45,731 nucleotides of DNA, from positions 1 to 45,731 of the forward strand of contig CALDDH010000011.1 of assembly GCA_937936465.1 (NCBI GenBank), read 5' to 3'. Below are positions 36,798 to 45,549 of this stretch, piece after piece. The notes under the pieces were generated by a model. That model was not told the origin of the DNA and did no database searches. It was given only the letters and a program-made list of their open reading frames with translations. Both the position numbers and the translations under genes were made by a program. Position 1 is the stretch's first letter; the number at the start of each line of letters is the position of its first letter. Origin of the DNA: an uncultured Mycoplasmatales bacterium. GTDB lineage: Bacteria > Bacillota_I > Bacilli_A > UBA3375.

Positions 36798-38024
36798 ATG
36801 AAATCAATAAAATTACAATTGAAATTTACAAAAATAATTAAAATAATTTTAATCTTAATAATTATTTACTGTATTAGTATTATAACATTAACAGCTGCTA
36901 AGTCATTTGGATTTAATTATGTTACACAAACAGATAACATCGAAGAGATAGAACCATTTTCAATTTTATTAGCTGGTGGGGACACTGGTGGAGGCCGAAC
37001 AATTGAAAGTGATGGCCTGCGTACTGATGCCTTGATGCTAGCAACATTTAGTCCAAATAATAGTCGTGGTAATATTGAGATGAATGTTACAAGTATCCCA
37101 CGTGATATGGTTGTTTATATTCCAGTTATTGGTGCAGAAGCTAAAATAAATTCAGCTTTTAATTATGGATATGATCAAAATGGTTCAACAGAAGAAGGAA
37201 TGCAAAGCCTAGTTGATACAGTTGAATATTTATTTGACATTCCAATTGATTACTATTTATTAGCTGACTTTGATTCCTTAATTTCAATTATTGATTCAGT
37301 TGATGGAATAGATGTATTTGTTCAGTATTCATTTTGTGAACAAGATGAGTTTGGAAATGCTGATGCTTACTGTTTTGAAGAAGGTCAAACACACATGGGT
37401 GGATCTGAGGCATTAGCCTATGCACGTCAAAGACATTATTCATCAGATTATGAAAGGGGTCAAAGACAGCAAGTTATTGTTATTCAAACAATTTTGAAAG
37501 TCTTGTCAAATCCTGAAGAATATGCTGATAATTTTGGATTAACTTTATATAATAGTACATTGAACAATATTGATTTAAATTTAATTACTCAATTAATTAA
37601 TTATTCATCACAATTATATAATGATATTATGCAAAACCTTTCATCTGGCATCCCAGTTTACTTAGATATAAAAACATCTGATTATAGTAATCAAACTGGT
37701 TTTTCTGTTTTAAATTCGGTGTCAGATTATCAAATTAACTCAAGTATTTATACAGCAGATGATTTATATGAAACATATAGTCCGTTTGAGGAAGATTATA
37801 TTATTAATCGTTATTTTTTAACTAAAAACATTTTAAATATTCCTTCAACACCTACTTCAAATTCAAAAGAAATGGAAGTCCAAGATCCAATTATTATTGA
37901 ACTTCAAGTAATTGATACTGCAGTAATTGAACAAACTCAAAATAGTTTATATGGTTCACATTCATTAATTGATCAAGATGCACAAACTTACATAAGTGAT
38001 TTATTTAATCAAACATTACAATAA
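36798..38024 (+). CDS. LytR-CpsA-Psr (LCP) family cell-wall polymer ligase
   Basis: This 408-residue protein has a membrane anchor (about 14-34) and then the LCP domain: FSILLAGGDTGG, DGLRTDALMLATFSP (the Arg-Thr-Asp binding the pyrophosphate head), SIPRDMVVYIP, INSAFNYG and the late YARQRHYSSDYERGQRQQ with the conserved arginines. LCP enzymes move teichoic acids or capsule glycans from a lipid carrier to peptidoglycan on the outer face of the membrane. It heads a plus-strand unit with a membrane protein and a glycosyltransferase, consistent with glycopolymer assembly. The ribosome-binding site is AAGGAAA. Confidence 0.93.
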   Translation: MKSIKLQLKFTKIIKIILILIIIYCISIITLTAAKSFGFNYVTQTDNIEEIEPFSILLAGGDTGGGRTIESDGLRTDALMLATFSPNNSRGNIEMNVTSIPRDMVVYIPVIGAEAKINSAFNYGYDQNGSTEEGMQSLVDTVEYLFDIPIDYYLLADFDSLISIIDSVDGIDVFVQYSFCEQDEFGNADAYCFEEGQTHMGGSEALAYARQRHYSSDYERGQRQQVIVIQTILKVLSNPEEYADNFGLTLYNSTLNNIDLNLITQLINYSSQLYNDIMQNLSSGIPVYLDIKTSDYSNQTGFSVLNSVSDYQINSSIYTADDLYETYSPFEEDYIINRYFLTKNILNIPSTPTSNSKEMEVQDPIIIELQVIDTAVIEQTQNSLYGSHSLIDQDAQTYISDLFNQTLQ

Positions 38025-38034
38025 GAGGAGAATT

Positions 38035-38856
38035 ATGAAAAAATCAACAATAAGCATCACAGCATTAATATTATCTACAGTTTATTTTATAGTTAATACT
38101 ATACTATCTATACCTATAGCTATATATTTACCATCACATATTTTAAAGCTACTACTAGCACCTAGTTTTATTGATAAATTACAATATTTCAGCATTGCAT
38201 TCACATCACAATTAATACAGTACATTATAATAATTTTAATTATAAGTCTTGCTTTTAAATTTATTTTTAAAAAGAGTAGATTAAATTTTAAAAACTTACT
38301 TACAAATCAAAATTTTTGGCTTTTAACATCTTCTTTATTTGTTATGAAGTTTTGTTTGTTTTTACTCCAATTCAATTTAGTTCTATTATCATTTATGCAT
38401 CCTGTTGTATTACAAATTCTTATGTATTTATTTGCTTTACTAATTTTAAGTATATATATAATGATTTTTTACAGTTTAGTGTCGAACAAAAATACATCAT
38501 TATTTTTCAATACATTTAAACAGATAAATAAATTATACTTTATAATTATATTTGTTTTACCAATTATTTATATGTTATTATCATTAATTGTTCAATTAGA
38601 ATTTATTATTTTATTTGTTTTTGCATTTACTGTGTTCTGGATTGGAATCAAAATAACGTACATATTAATTCAAATTGAAAAAGAAAATGATTTAAAATTT
38701 GAACAAATGAAGTTAGAAGCAGATAAAATTAATATCTTGAAAATTAAATATGCAAATAAAAAACGTTTTGTTTCACACCTGCAAAGAGAAAATGTTAGAC
38801 ATGCAAACGACCAGTATAAAAGAACTAAAATGAATCGTTATTTAAGAGGGAAATAA
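38035..38856 (+). CDS. Polytopic membrane protein of unknown function
   Basis: Starting at the ATG that follows AGAGGAGAATT (38035-38037), rather than the overlapping in-frame ATG at 37996, gives 273 residues. There are about six hydrophobic spans (from ALILSTVYFIVNTILSIPIA to FVFAFTVFWIGIKITYIL) and a strongly basic cytoplasmic tail (KYANKKRFVSHLQRENVRH, ending RYLRGK). It resembles no transporter family I can name. Between an LCP protein and a glycosyltransferase it could help in moving or anchoring a glycopolymer, which is inference from position. The gap to the LCP stop is ten bases. Confidence 0.75.
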   Translation: MKKSTISITALILSTVYFIVNTILSIPIAIYLPSHILKLLLAPSFIDKLQYFSIAFTSQLIQYIIIILIISLAFKFIFKKSRLNFKNLLTNQNFWLLTSSLFVMKFCLFLLQFNLVLLSFMHPVVLQILMYLFALLILSIYIMIFYSLVSNKNTSLFFNTFKQINKLYFIIIFVLPIIYMLLSLIVQLEFIILFVFAFTVFWIGIKITYILIQIEKENDLKFEQMKLEADKINILKIKYANKKRFVSHLQRENVRHANDQYKRTKMNRYLRGK

Positions 38857-38869
38857 CAAGGAGATTATT

Positions 38870-39754
38870 ATGAAATTAACATTTTTAGTAACATGCTTTA
38901 ACCAACAAGAGATGATTTCCAAAACAATTGATTCATTAATTAATCAAACTCAAAGAAATGATTATCAAATATTAATTTCAGATGATATGTCAACTGATAA
39001 TTCATTTAATTACTTAGTTGAAAACTATCAAAATAAATATTCAAATATTAAAGTAATATCAACTACTAAAAAGCTGATGGTCGGTAACAATCGAAATAAC
39101 TTAATTGAAAATTGTGATAGTGATTATGCAATGTTCATAGATGGTGATGATGTTCAAAGTGATAAGTTGGTTGAAAAAATATTTGAATCGATAAAAACAA
39201 AAAAATCAGTTTATCATCTTAAAGGTTTTAAAGAACTGTGGGATTATGATCATATTGAAGTTAAGTATGCTAAAGATTATGAAAATGTTTTTCTTTATGT
39301 TTTTCAAACTAAAATTTTAAAGGAAATGAAGTTTAATACTACCCTACAAATTGGCGAAGACTTTTTATTTTCTATTCAATATTATGAATTATTAAATAAT
39401 CAACCTGGAATAATTGATTATTATTATTTACTCAATCGACAGTCTGTTAATATCTCATTAACTAAAAATGGAAAATTAATTGATCGTTTAAATTTAGAAA
39501 AAAAATTATTAGAATATTTAATTCCTTTTGAACATACAAATCCAATTGTCAATGGGAAAATAAATCAAAAAAAAATTGATATTATTAACTTCTCAATACT
39601 AACTAAAGAGCCGATTGTAAAAATATATATATCAACTAAAAACATTCGAATTAAACATAAAATTAGCTACTTTTTATATTTAACTACCAAATATACTTAT
39701 ACTACATATCTTTACCACAAGTTATTAGTTAAAAAAATTGGTTTTAAAATATAA
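38870..39754 (+). CDS. Family 2 glycosyltransferase
   Basis: This 294-residue protein has a GT-A fold N-terminus: TFLVTCFNQQEMISKTIDSL, ISDDMSTDNS (nucleotide-binding Asp) and the DxD-like FIDGDDVQSD (about 91-100). The later QIGEDFLFSIQYY carries the ED motif of the catalytic base region. Members transfer a sugar from a nucleotide sugar, often to wall or capsule polymers. The C-terminus has a basic, hydrophobic stretch but no certain span. It ends the LCP unit, 13 bases after the membrane-protein gene, with AAGGAG upstream. The sugar and acceptor are unknown. Confidence 0.88.
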   Translation: MKLTFLVTCFNQQEMISKTIDSLINQTQRNDYQILISDDMSTDNSFNYLVENYQNKYSNIKVISTTKKLMVGNNRNNLIENCDSDYAMFIDGDDVQSDKLVEKIFESIKTKKSVYHLKGFKELWDYDHIEVKYAKDYENVFLYVFQTKILKEMKFNTTLQIGEDFLFSIQYYELLNNQPGIIDYYYLLNRQSVNISLTKNGKLIDRLNLEKKLLEYLIPFEHTNPIVNGKINQKKIDIINFSILTKEPIVKIYISTKNIRIKHKISYFLYLTTKYTYTTYLYHKLLVKKIGFKI

Positions 39755-39763
39755 TTATTTAAG

Positions 39764-39786
39764 AAAAAAAAAAAAAAAAAAAAAAA
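39764..39786. repeat. Run of 23 A residues
   Basis: The longest homopolymer seen in the window. On the minus strand it gives a U23 tail to the adjacent terminator hairpin. Its exact length is open to sequencing or replication slippage. Confidence 0.8.
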
Positions 39787-39818
39787 CAATTCAAATTATT
39801 TTTTTGAATTGTCTTTCT
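39787..39818. terminator. Bidirectional terminator between convergent units
   Basis: CAATTCAAA (39787-39795) pairs with TTTGAATTG (39803-39811). T-rich sequence follows on the plus strand and 23 T residues on the minus strand. It overlaps the 3' end of the 42-residue gene. Confidence 0.8.
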
Positions 39819-39924
39819 TTTTTAAATATTCAATTGAATTAATAATAAGTAAACTACTAACTGCAACGCTAACTGTTGCTGCTGTAATGTTAAGAACACC
39901 CAGTGTAATTTCTTTTTTCTTCAT
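39796..39924 (-). CDS. 42-residue membrane protein downstream of nadK
   Basis: The ATG at 39922-39924 follows AAAGGAAATAG in the 12-base gap after nadK. The product starts MKKKEITLGVLNITAATVSV, spans the membrane at about residues 6-30, and ends with KKKDNSKK. A basic N-terminus, one span and a basic tail look like a real small protein, not chance. The stop and last codons lie inside the terminator hairpin. No family is recognised. Confidence 0.55.
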   Translation of the reverse strand: MKKKEITLGVLNITAATVSVAVSSLLIINSIEYLKKKDNSKK

Positions 39925-39936
39925 CTATTTCCTTTC

Positions 39937-40701
39937 TTATAAAAATGCTTTTCTTAAGCGATTCCAAAAGTCATCTTTTTGATCTACTAAAATCTTAACT
40001 TTATGTAAGCTTACTTTTACATTAAATTTACTAATCGATTGTGCATCTAGGATTGATCGATCATAAGTCAAAACACTATTTAAACTTGATTTTTTTCTGG
40101 ACTCAATTGTTATAACTGTATTTTTATCTACAACAATTGGATTATCAAATGATTGATATTTTATATTAGACAGTGGTGCAAGTTTTGTTAACTGCATAAC
40201 GGCTAAGTTCTTATCAATCAATGCTCCACCTAGTGATTTATTAAACCCTGTTGACCCAGCCGGAGAGCTAATACATATACCCGAACCTTTATACTCTTCT
40301 AATAATTGACCATTTAAATAAATATTTAAACTTTGTGTATAAAGGGGATCAATCATTGTTATTTCATTTACAGAGTATACTATATGTTCTTGATTATTGA
40401 GCTGATAACTAATTTCAAGTAATGAAAACTCTTCAATATGATTATTTGGAATATCAAAATTTAATTTATTTATTTCGTTAATATTCCAAGAAGAAAAGAA
40501 ACCTAAGTTACCTGTATTAATTGGAATATAAACAGGCCTGTAACCATAATGATTAAAAGCATCTAAAAATGTCCCATCTCCTCCAAAAACAAAGACATAA
40601 TTAGGATCTATTTCATGTATTTGTATTTCAATTAATTTACCAAGTTGTTTTTCAAAAGTTTTTTTTTCTGATTTATCTTTACAATAAATAGCTGTTTTCA
40701 T
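39937..40701 (-). CDS. nadK: NAD kinase
   Basis: This 254-residue protein makes NADP from NAD and ATP or polyphosphate. The diagnostic GGDGT is at 40-44, followed by the INTGNLGFFSSW loop, VNEITM and SSPAGSTGFNKSLGGALI, where most family members have TPTGSTAY. The SPAG and GF changes are modest variations of the substrate loop. Length is normal for the short bacterial form. It follows the exported protein at 40711 by nine bases. Confidence 0.93.
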   Translation of the reverse strand: MKTAIYCKDKSEKKTFEKQLGKLIEIQIHEIDPNYVFVFGGDGTFLDAFNHYGYRPVYIPINTGNLGFFSSWNINEINKLNFDIPNNHIEEFSLLEISYQLNNQEHIVYSVNEITMIDPLYTQSLNIYLNGQLLEEYKGSGICISSPAGSTGFNKSLGGALIDKNLAVMQLTKLAPLSNIKYQSFDNPIVVDKNTVITIESRKKSSLNSVLTYDRSILDAQSISKFNVKVSLHKVKILVDQKDDFWNRLRKAFL

Positions 40702-40710
40702 TGTTCCCTC

Positions 40711-41484
40711 CTAATATTTTCGATTAATATATAGTGAATCCTCATCAATAGTTGAAATATTTACAACTGAAGAATGTGAAAGAACAGTTTCTTTTGACTC
40801 ATCCTTAATAGTTAAAATAGTTAGCATTGCATGATAACTAATTGATCCTGCTAACTTTTCAATGTTTGATCCATAATATTTTTTAGCAGCATCATCAGGA
40901 TCTAAATTAGTTCCATAAAGCTTTTGTGTTTCTTCAATGATTAAGTATGTTAACATTTCTGCATTAGAATCATCAGCTAATAAGATTGCTTTTTCTATGT
41001 CAACTTGACTATCTGAATCAAGGAAACTAACATTGATTGCATATTGGTCATCCTGCTTAAAGATCCTTACATCTCCACTAACTTCTATTCCTTGTTGCAT
41101 AACACCACTATATATATATTCACCTTCAACATCACCAGGTTGTAAAGTTACTAAACTTTGTTCTTCATATTGAAAATCATCAACTTTCTTTCCATATTTC
41201 ATATCTTTATTAAATTGTATTGTAATTAAATCCCAACCTTTGTTTAATAAATTATCTCCTTGGTTAATTTCTTCACTATTAATTAAGGAATTAATAACAA
41301 ATGTTCTAAAACTAACATTTGAATTTAATTTCTCATCAACATAATCCTCAACTGGATACTGAATCTGATATTCCGATGTTGGTTTATAACTTTCAATTAA
41401 CTCATCATCTATTTTATACCTTGTATCTTTATTAATAAACAATACAATGATTACTATTATTATTATATTTCTGATTTTTTTCAT
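40711..41484 (-). CDS. Membrane-anchored exported protein of unknown function
   Basis: This 257-residue protein has an N-terminal membrane segment (about 5-18, RNIIIIVIIVLFINK). The rest should lie outside and is acidic. Readable stretches are WDLITIQFNKDMKYGKKVDD, a strand-rich core, and YGTNLDPDDAAKKYYGSNIE. No cysteine lipobox or known motif is visible. It is first in a two- or three-gene unit with nadK and the 42-residue protein. AGGTGAG precedes the ATG and an extended -10 lies 31 bases upstream. No function can be given. Confidence 0.7.
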   Translation of the reverse strand: MKKIRNIIIIVIIVLFINKDTRYKIDDELIESYKPTSEYQIQYPVEDYVDEKLNSNVSFRTFVINSLINSEEINQGDNLLNKGWDLITIQFNKDMKYGKKVDDFQYEEQSLVTLQPGDVEGEYIYSGVMQQGIEVSGDVRIFKQDDQYAINVSFLDSDSQVDIEKAILLADDSNAEMLTYLIIEETQKLYGTNLDPDDAAKKYYGSNIEKLAGSISYHAMLTILTIKDESKETVLSHSSVVNISTIDEDSLYINRKY

Positions 41485-41514
41485 ATCTCACCTTTTAATT
41501 TATTTTCAATTATT

Positions 41515-41523
41515 ATTATAACA
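41515..41523 (-). promoter_or_regulatory. Extended -10 promoter of the nadK unit
   Basis: TGTTATAAT on the minus strand, with AGGTGAG between it and the ATG at 41484. Confidence 0.5.
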
Positions 41524-41676
41524 TATTAATTAATAGATGATTTTATTAGTTTAATTTTACTTAAATTTACTAGGGCAATTATTAGTCAAAAAAAGATTAT
41601 ATGTTAATTTTAAAGGATTTAACCTTTATATGTATATGTATTAATTCAATTTTTTGATAATGTTTTCATTTGGCTG

Positions 41677-41685
41677 TGATATAAT
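41677..41685 (+). promoter_or_regulatory. Extended -10 promoter of the serine dehydratase gene
   Basis: TGATATAAT, 28 bases before the ATG, followed by AAGGAG. A TTGATA box sits 20 bases upstream of the TATAAT, too far for a standard -35. Confidence 0.5.
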
Positions 41686-41713
41686 ATATTTATATATAAG
41701 ATAAGGAGATAAT

Positions 41714-42907
41714 ATGAAAAGTATTAAAGATGTTTATAAAATTGGATCAGGTCCATCATCATCACATACAATGGGACCACAAAAAGCAGCTATTTTATTT
41801 AAAGAAAAATATCCAGATTTAAAATCTGTAAAAGTTTTTTTATATGGTTCTTTAGCCTTTACAGGAAAAGGACACTTAACAGATTGGATTATCGAACAAG
41901 AATTTAAAGGAATTGATAATGAAGTTATATTTGAAGCAACAAAAAAAGATATAAAGCACCCTAATACTTTAAAATTTATTGGAACAATGAATGATCAAAC
42001 AACAATAGAGTGGACTATTTATTCAATTGGTGGTGGAGATATTGAAATTGAAGGTGTTGCACTTGATGATTATAATAGTGATGTTTATAAAGAAAATTCA
42101 TTTAATGAAATTGTTGACTTTTGTCAAAAAAATAATTTAACTTTAATTGATTATATTTATCAAAATGAACCTGATCTAGATGATTTCTTAAAAGATATTT
42201 GGAAACAGATGAAAAAATCAATTGCAAATGGTATATCAACAAAGGGTACTTTACCCGGGAAATTAAATATTCCAAGAAAAGCTAAAAAGTTATATGAACA
42301 AGGTGAGGGTGATGAAATATTATCTGCTTATGCATATGCAGTTAATGAAGAAAATTCAGCTGGTGGAATTATTGTTACAGCCCCAACATGTGGTGCATGT
42401 GGTGTTTTACCTGCAACCTTGAAGTATTATCAAGAAAAAATGAATTTAGATGATAAGATAATAATTGATGCTTTAGCCATTGCCGGATTATTTGGAGCAG
42501 TTGTTAAGAAAAATGCAACTGTATCTGGTGCTGAAGCTGGATGTCAAGCAGAAGTTGGAGTAGCTACATCGATGGCTGCTGCTGCTGGAAGTTTTATACA
42601 CGGTGGAACTTTACACGAAATTGAAGTTGCAGCTGAAATTGGTTTAGAACACCAACTTGGATTAACTTGTGACCCAGTATTAGGTTACGTACAAGTCCCT
42701 TGTATTCAAAGAAATGCTGTTGGAACAACTAAAGCAAGGACTGCGTTTAAACTTGCTAATAACATTGCTGAAACAGAAAAAATCAGGTTTGATACAATTG
42801 TCCAAGTTATGTATGAGACAGGAAAAGATATGTCAGAAAATTACCGAGAAACTTCACTTGGTGGTTTAGCAAAAGTATACTTAGAAAAAAATAAAAATAT
42901 TAATTAA
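41714..42907 (+). CDS. sdaA: L-serine ammonia-lyase, iron-sulfur type, single chain
   Basis: This 397-residue protein converts L-serine to pyruvate and ammonia. The beta part comes first (IGSGPSSSHTMGPQKAA, about 11-27, and YGSLAFTGKGHLTD), then the alpha part with the cluster cysteines: TAPTCGACGVLPA, GCQAEVGVATSMAAA and CDPVLGYVQVPCIQRNA. Many Bacillota encode the two parts as separate SdaAB and SdaAA chains; here they are fused, as in E. coli SdaA, but shorter (397 against about 454). No ACT domain is seen. AAGGAG precedes the ATG. It is monocistronic with a hairpin after it. Confidence 0.92.
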   Translation: MKSIKDVYKIGSGPSSSHTMGPQKAAILFKEKYPDLKSVKVFLYGSLAFTGKGHLTDWIIEQEFKGIDNEVIFEATKKDIKHPNTLKFIGTMNDQTTIEWTIYSIGGGDIEIEGVALDDYNSDVYKENSFNEIVDFCQKNNLTLIDYIYQNEPDLDDFLKDIWKQMKKSIANGISTKGTLPGKLNIPRKAKKLYEQGEGDEILSAYAYAVNEENSAGGIIVTAPTCGACGVLPATLKYYQEKMNLDDKIIIDALAIAGLFGAVVKKNATVSGAEAGCQAEVGVATSMAAAAGSFIHGGTLHEIEVAAEIGLEHQLGLTCDPVLGYVQVPCIQRNAVGTTKARTAFKLANNIAETEKIRFDTIVQVMYETGKDMSENYRETSLGGLAKVYLEKNKNIN

Positions 42908-42934
42908 TTTAAATTCTTAATATTAAAAGAATAA

Positions 42935-42969
42935 AAAGATGATTCTGATTAATAGTCAGAATCATCTTT
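42935..42969. terminator. Strong hairpin between sdaA and the convergent dehydrogenase
   Basis: A perfect 14-bp stem (AAAGATGATTCTGA / TCAGAATCATCTTT) with a seven-base loop. The T-rich tail is better on the minus strand, so it mainly terminates the short-chain dehydrogenase transcript and probably also sdaA. Confidence 0.8.
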
Positions 42970-43010
42970 ATAATATAGTAATTTATTTATTTGAAATTAA
43001 AATTGATAAT

Positions 43011-43850
43011 TTATTTTTTTTTTCCTTTATTACTATATTGATTTATTTTTTTAACCCAAGATGATCTTACTAGGCTAACTAACTTATGTCTTGTTAATAT
43101 TCTTGGCATAAATACTGATGTTATATAATTCTTTCTACCTGGTACAACATAAATCTTATTACTAACAAATGATTCAATTGCAATTTGAACAACTTCGTCT
43201 GGTGTCATATATCCCTCTGATAAGTTTGTAATATCAGAATTATCTATTTTCTTATCAGAGGCTACATTAGAAAAATTAGTTGCTGTAGCTCCTGGACAAA
43301 GCGTCATAATCTTAGTTGTATCATTTGCATATTCTGAATGAATAGCATCTGTAAAATGCAGTACATATGCTTTAGATGCTGTATAAACTGCTGATCCTCC
43401 AACAGGAACTAAAGCTCCTGTTGAACCTAAATTAATTAGTCCACCATTTTTACTTTTAATAATATCAGGTAAAAATTGATATGTCATTTCTGTTAAACTA
43501 TTAATATTTAAATCATTCATTGATTTATACTTAGCATAATCAACATCTAAAAAGTCATCCCAAATACCAAATCCTGCATTATTAATTAAATAATCTATAG
43601 TTATACTTGACTCACTTAATTGATTATAGATTTCTTGACTAGAACCAATTATACTTAAATCTTTTTCAATAACTGTAATTGTAACTTCAGTAGTTTTTAA
43701 TAAATCAGATTTAATCTCTTCTAATACTTTTTTATTTCTAGCAACTAATATAAGATTAGCTTTTTTCTTTGCTAAAAAGTAAGCAAAACTTTTTCCTATT
43801 CCACTTGATGCACCTGTAATTAAAACATTTTTATTATTAAATATATTCAC
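43011..43850 (-). CDS. Short-chain dehydrogenase/reductase
   Basis: This 279-residue classical SDR has the nucleotide-binding VLITGASSGIGKSFA (about 9-23), the NNAGFGIWDD motif, INLGSTGALVP with the catalytic Ser, and the YTASK active-site Tyr and Lys. LCPGATATNF follows. It resembles the DltE/YqjQ-like group of uncertain substrates; a basic C-terminus (KKINQYSNKGKKK) is extra. The start codon is GTG (43848-43850) with AAGGAG upstream. It is a single gene. Cofactor preference and substrate cannot be read safely. Confidence 0.88.
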   Translation of the reverse strand: MNIFNNKNVLITGASSGIGKSFAYFLAKKKANLILVARNKKVLEEIKSDLLKTTEVTITVIEKDLSIIGSSQEIYNQLSESSITIDYLINNAGFGIWDDFLDVDYAKYKSMNDLNINSLTEMTYQFLPDIIKSKNGGLINLGSTGALVPVGGSAVYTASKAYVLHFTDAIHSEYANDTTKIMTLCPGATATNFSNVASDKKIDNSDITNLSEGYMTPDEVVQIAIESFVSNKIYVVPGRKNYITSVFMPRILTRHKLVSLVRSSWVKKINQYSNKGKKK

Positions 43851-43860
43851 TATTCTCCTT

Positions 43861-44236
43861 AAGTGTATAAACTATTAATTATACAATATTATATATTTTA
43901 ACACAAATACAATTAGATTAATAGGTATACACATTTAAAAGTTATTCATTAGGAGTATGCACTCTAAAAAAAAAAAAATATATATATATATATACTATAT
44001 ATCTCAACTGAAATATTTGTATAAAATATAAGTCGCAGTTGAAACTCTATGTTGTTATCAATTAACCGATCAATGCATTTGGTTTATTAACATAGAAAGT
44101 AAATTCATTACTATTTTAGCTTATTAAATTAATAGGTCTGGACTATTCAACATAGAAGAACTCCTGATTGCATCTCTGTAACCCAACTCTAGGTCTGTAT
44201 AATGTATATATTTTAAATTGCCTAAATACTAGATTC
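43861..44236. other. Gene-free stretch with simple repeats
   Basis: It contains A13 followed by (TA)8 (43966-43994), an inverted repeat CAACTG...CAGTTG (about 44006-44041), and three irregularly spaced AACATAGA-like words (about 44050-44160). No frame is open beyond short lengths and no RNA gene was recognised. This part of the window looks like degraded accessory DNA. Confidence 0.4.
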
Positions 44237-44405
44237 TTACAAATTGATAGTTACATTTTGATAATAGTATCTTTCATCATCAAAATTATATTCAACTTGC
44301 CATTTGATTAAATATAATATTATTAACATTAATTTCACATGCAATCAAACTTAATGGCATAACGATTATCAATAGTGTTAGCATCATTAAGATATTTTTA
44401 TTCAT
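44237..44405 (-). pseudogene. Frameshifted small lipoprotein gene
   Basis: The ATG at 44403-44405, preceded by GAAAGG, opens a lipoprotein-like signal peptide MNKNILMMLTLLIIVMPLS followed by LIAC (cysteine 23). The frame stops at 44292. In the next frame the sequence continues WQVEYNFDDERYYYQNVTIN to a stop at 44237. One base change would join them into about 56 residues. Decay is likely, and it may itself be only the N-terminal part of a longer gene. Confidence 0.45.
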
Positions 44406-44423
44406 TACCTTTCAAATCTCATG

Positions 44424-44539
44424 CTAACAAAACATAGTTTGCGTATAATACTTCTTATTTAACTTCTTAAGCCTTAACTGTTCATTAAGTAACTGAATCT
44501 ATTGATCAAGCAACTTAAATAATAAGCCAATTTCTTTTA
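44424..44539 (-). pseudogene. Degraded 3' end of a type I restriction S-subunit gene (copy A)
   Basis: Minus-strand reading gives EIGLLFKLLDQ, an in-frame TAG, then IQLLNEQLRLKKLNKKYYTQ and TMFC. This matches the fragment at 45590-45731 (IGLLFKSLDEEIELLNEQLR) at about nine in ten bases over 115. The EQQKIG...LD..IELL pattern is the C-terminal coiled region of HsdS. The two copies are direct repeats flanking the Abi-like gene. Confidence 0.65.
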
Positions 44540-44666
44540 ATGATAAATAATTATTTATTTTATCTTAACTAACAATAGCTACATTTCCTACTTCTATTAT
44601 CTATTTTTTAAAAAAAATTCTGGTTTTTAAAAATTTTAATTTTTTTTTATTATTATAACAGAGAAA

Positions 44667-44700
44667 AAGTAAAGCCACTTATGACTTTACTTCTTTTTAT
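44667..44700. terminator. Terminator downstream of the Abi-like gene
   Basis: AAGTAAAG (44667-44674) pairs with CTTTACTT (44685-44692). On the minus strand the stem runs into a T-run (TTTTTCTC), about 65 bases beyond the Abi-like stop; on the plus strand CTTTTTAT follows. Confidence 0.65.
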
Positions 44701-44756
44701 CTCTCTTAGTATGTTTAAATGATAACATAACTTGTGGCACAAGTCAAGTATGTTCA

Positions 44757-45524
44757 TTAATCATTAATCTGAGTATGTTTATTGTATAAATCATATGATT
44801 TTTTATATAATAAATAATTTATATTTTCTTTTTTCTCCAAATTAAATTTATCTATTTTTTTTATAACATTTGTTGTTTCATGATACTCTTTATTTGTTAA
44901 TCTATTTAAGTGCATTTGTATTGTATCACCATGTGATATAGAATTTCTTAAAGTTCTAATTGTATGATAATATTCAAAAAATAAATTAATTTCTTTTTCT
45001 TTAAATTTAAAAATATTTATAAAGTTTTTCAATTGAACAATTGAAAATTTATTTATTGTTAAATAAAAAGATTTATCATTCATACTAAATTCTTTTAAGA
45101 TTGATTTTAAATATTCACTATATTTATTTCCTTTATTACGCTTAATTATATAAGAAATTTTATTTATTATATATTCGTTACCTTGCTCTATTGCTACTAT
45201 TTGTTCATTCTTTAATTCATCTGATAAAAGGTTTATCGTTAAACTTTTTAATAGTTTTTCAAATTGATAAATTATTTCTCTTATGATTATAGTTTGTTCA
45301 ATATCTTCATCATATAACTTTTTATACTCAATTACATTTTTTTCATGATTATATATATGCTTTCCCAAAAAATCTGTTCCTTTATGAAAAAAATGTTTAT
45401 ATGGTGTTATTAAATTAACATATCCAATTGAAAATAATATATTTTGTTCAGATTCATTAACTATACACTTTTTATTTTCATATAAATATCTAATTATTTC
45501 TTCCCTATTTTTAATTATTTTCAA
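44757..45524 (-). CDS. Abi-like protein with an RNxxxH (HEPN-type) motif
   Basis: The preferred start is TTG at 45522-45524, five bases after AAAAGGGG, giving 255 residues. The ATG at 45542 has no ribosome-binding site and lies almost on the predicted RNA start. The protein is mainly helical and lysine-rich. TPYKHFFHKG near the N-terminus and TIRTLRNSISHGDTI near residue 210 recall the AbiD/AbiF (Abi_2) family, in which RNxxxH is a HEPN-type ribonuclease motif used in abortive infection. Similarity is by motif and overall layout only. It has its own -10 (45550-45555) and terminator and is flanked by direct repeats of an hsdS 3' end. Confidence 0.6.
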   Translation of the reverse strand: MKIIKNREEIIRYLYENKKCIVNESEQNILFSIGYVNLITPYKHFFHKGTDFLGKHIYNHEKNVIEYKKLYDEDIEQTIIIREIIYQFEKLLKSLTINLLSDELKNEQIVAIEQGNEYIINKISYIIKRNKGNKYSEYLKSILKEFSMNDKSFYLTINKFSIVQLKNFINIFKFKEKEINLFFEYYHTIRTLRNSISHGDTIQMHLNRLTNKEYHETTNVIKKIDKFNLEKKENINYLLYKKSYDLYNKHTQIND

Positions 45525-45549
45525 TAAGACCCCTTTTTTCATTTATTTT

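Noticed and set aside
41580-41640. Small hairpin (AAAGG...CCTTT) before sdaA as a riboswitch
   Set aside because: It lies upstream of the predicted -10 box, so it would not be transcribed with sdaA, and the stem is only about five pairs.
43966-43994. A13 plus (TA)8 as a replication origin or promoter element
   Set aside because: Simple repeats are expected in such AT-rich DNA. No DnaA-box cluster or neighbouring dnaA/dnaN was seen.
44040-44170. Three AACATAGA-like words as a possible CRISPR array or tracr region
   Set aside because: The words are only eight or nine bases, unevenly spaced and in mixed orientation. No cas genes are visible.
44730-44744. 15-base perfect palindrome ACTTGTGGCACAAGT as a recombination site
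   Set aside because: A single short copy between a terminator and a stop codon. No second copy was found by eye and no recombinase gene is in the window.
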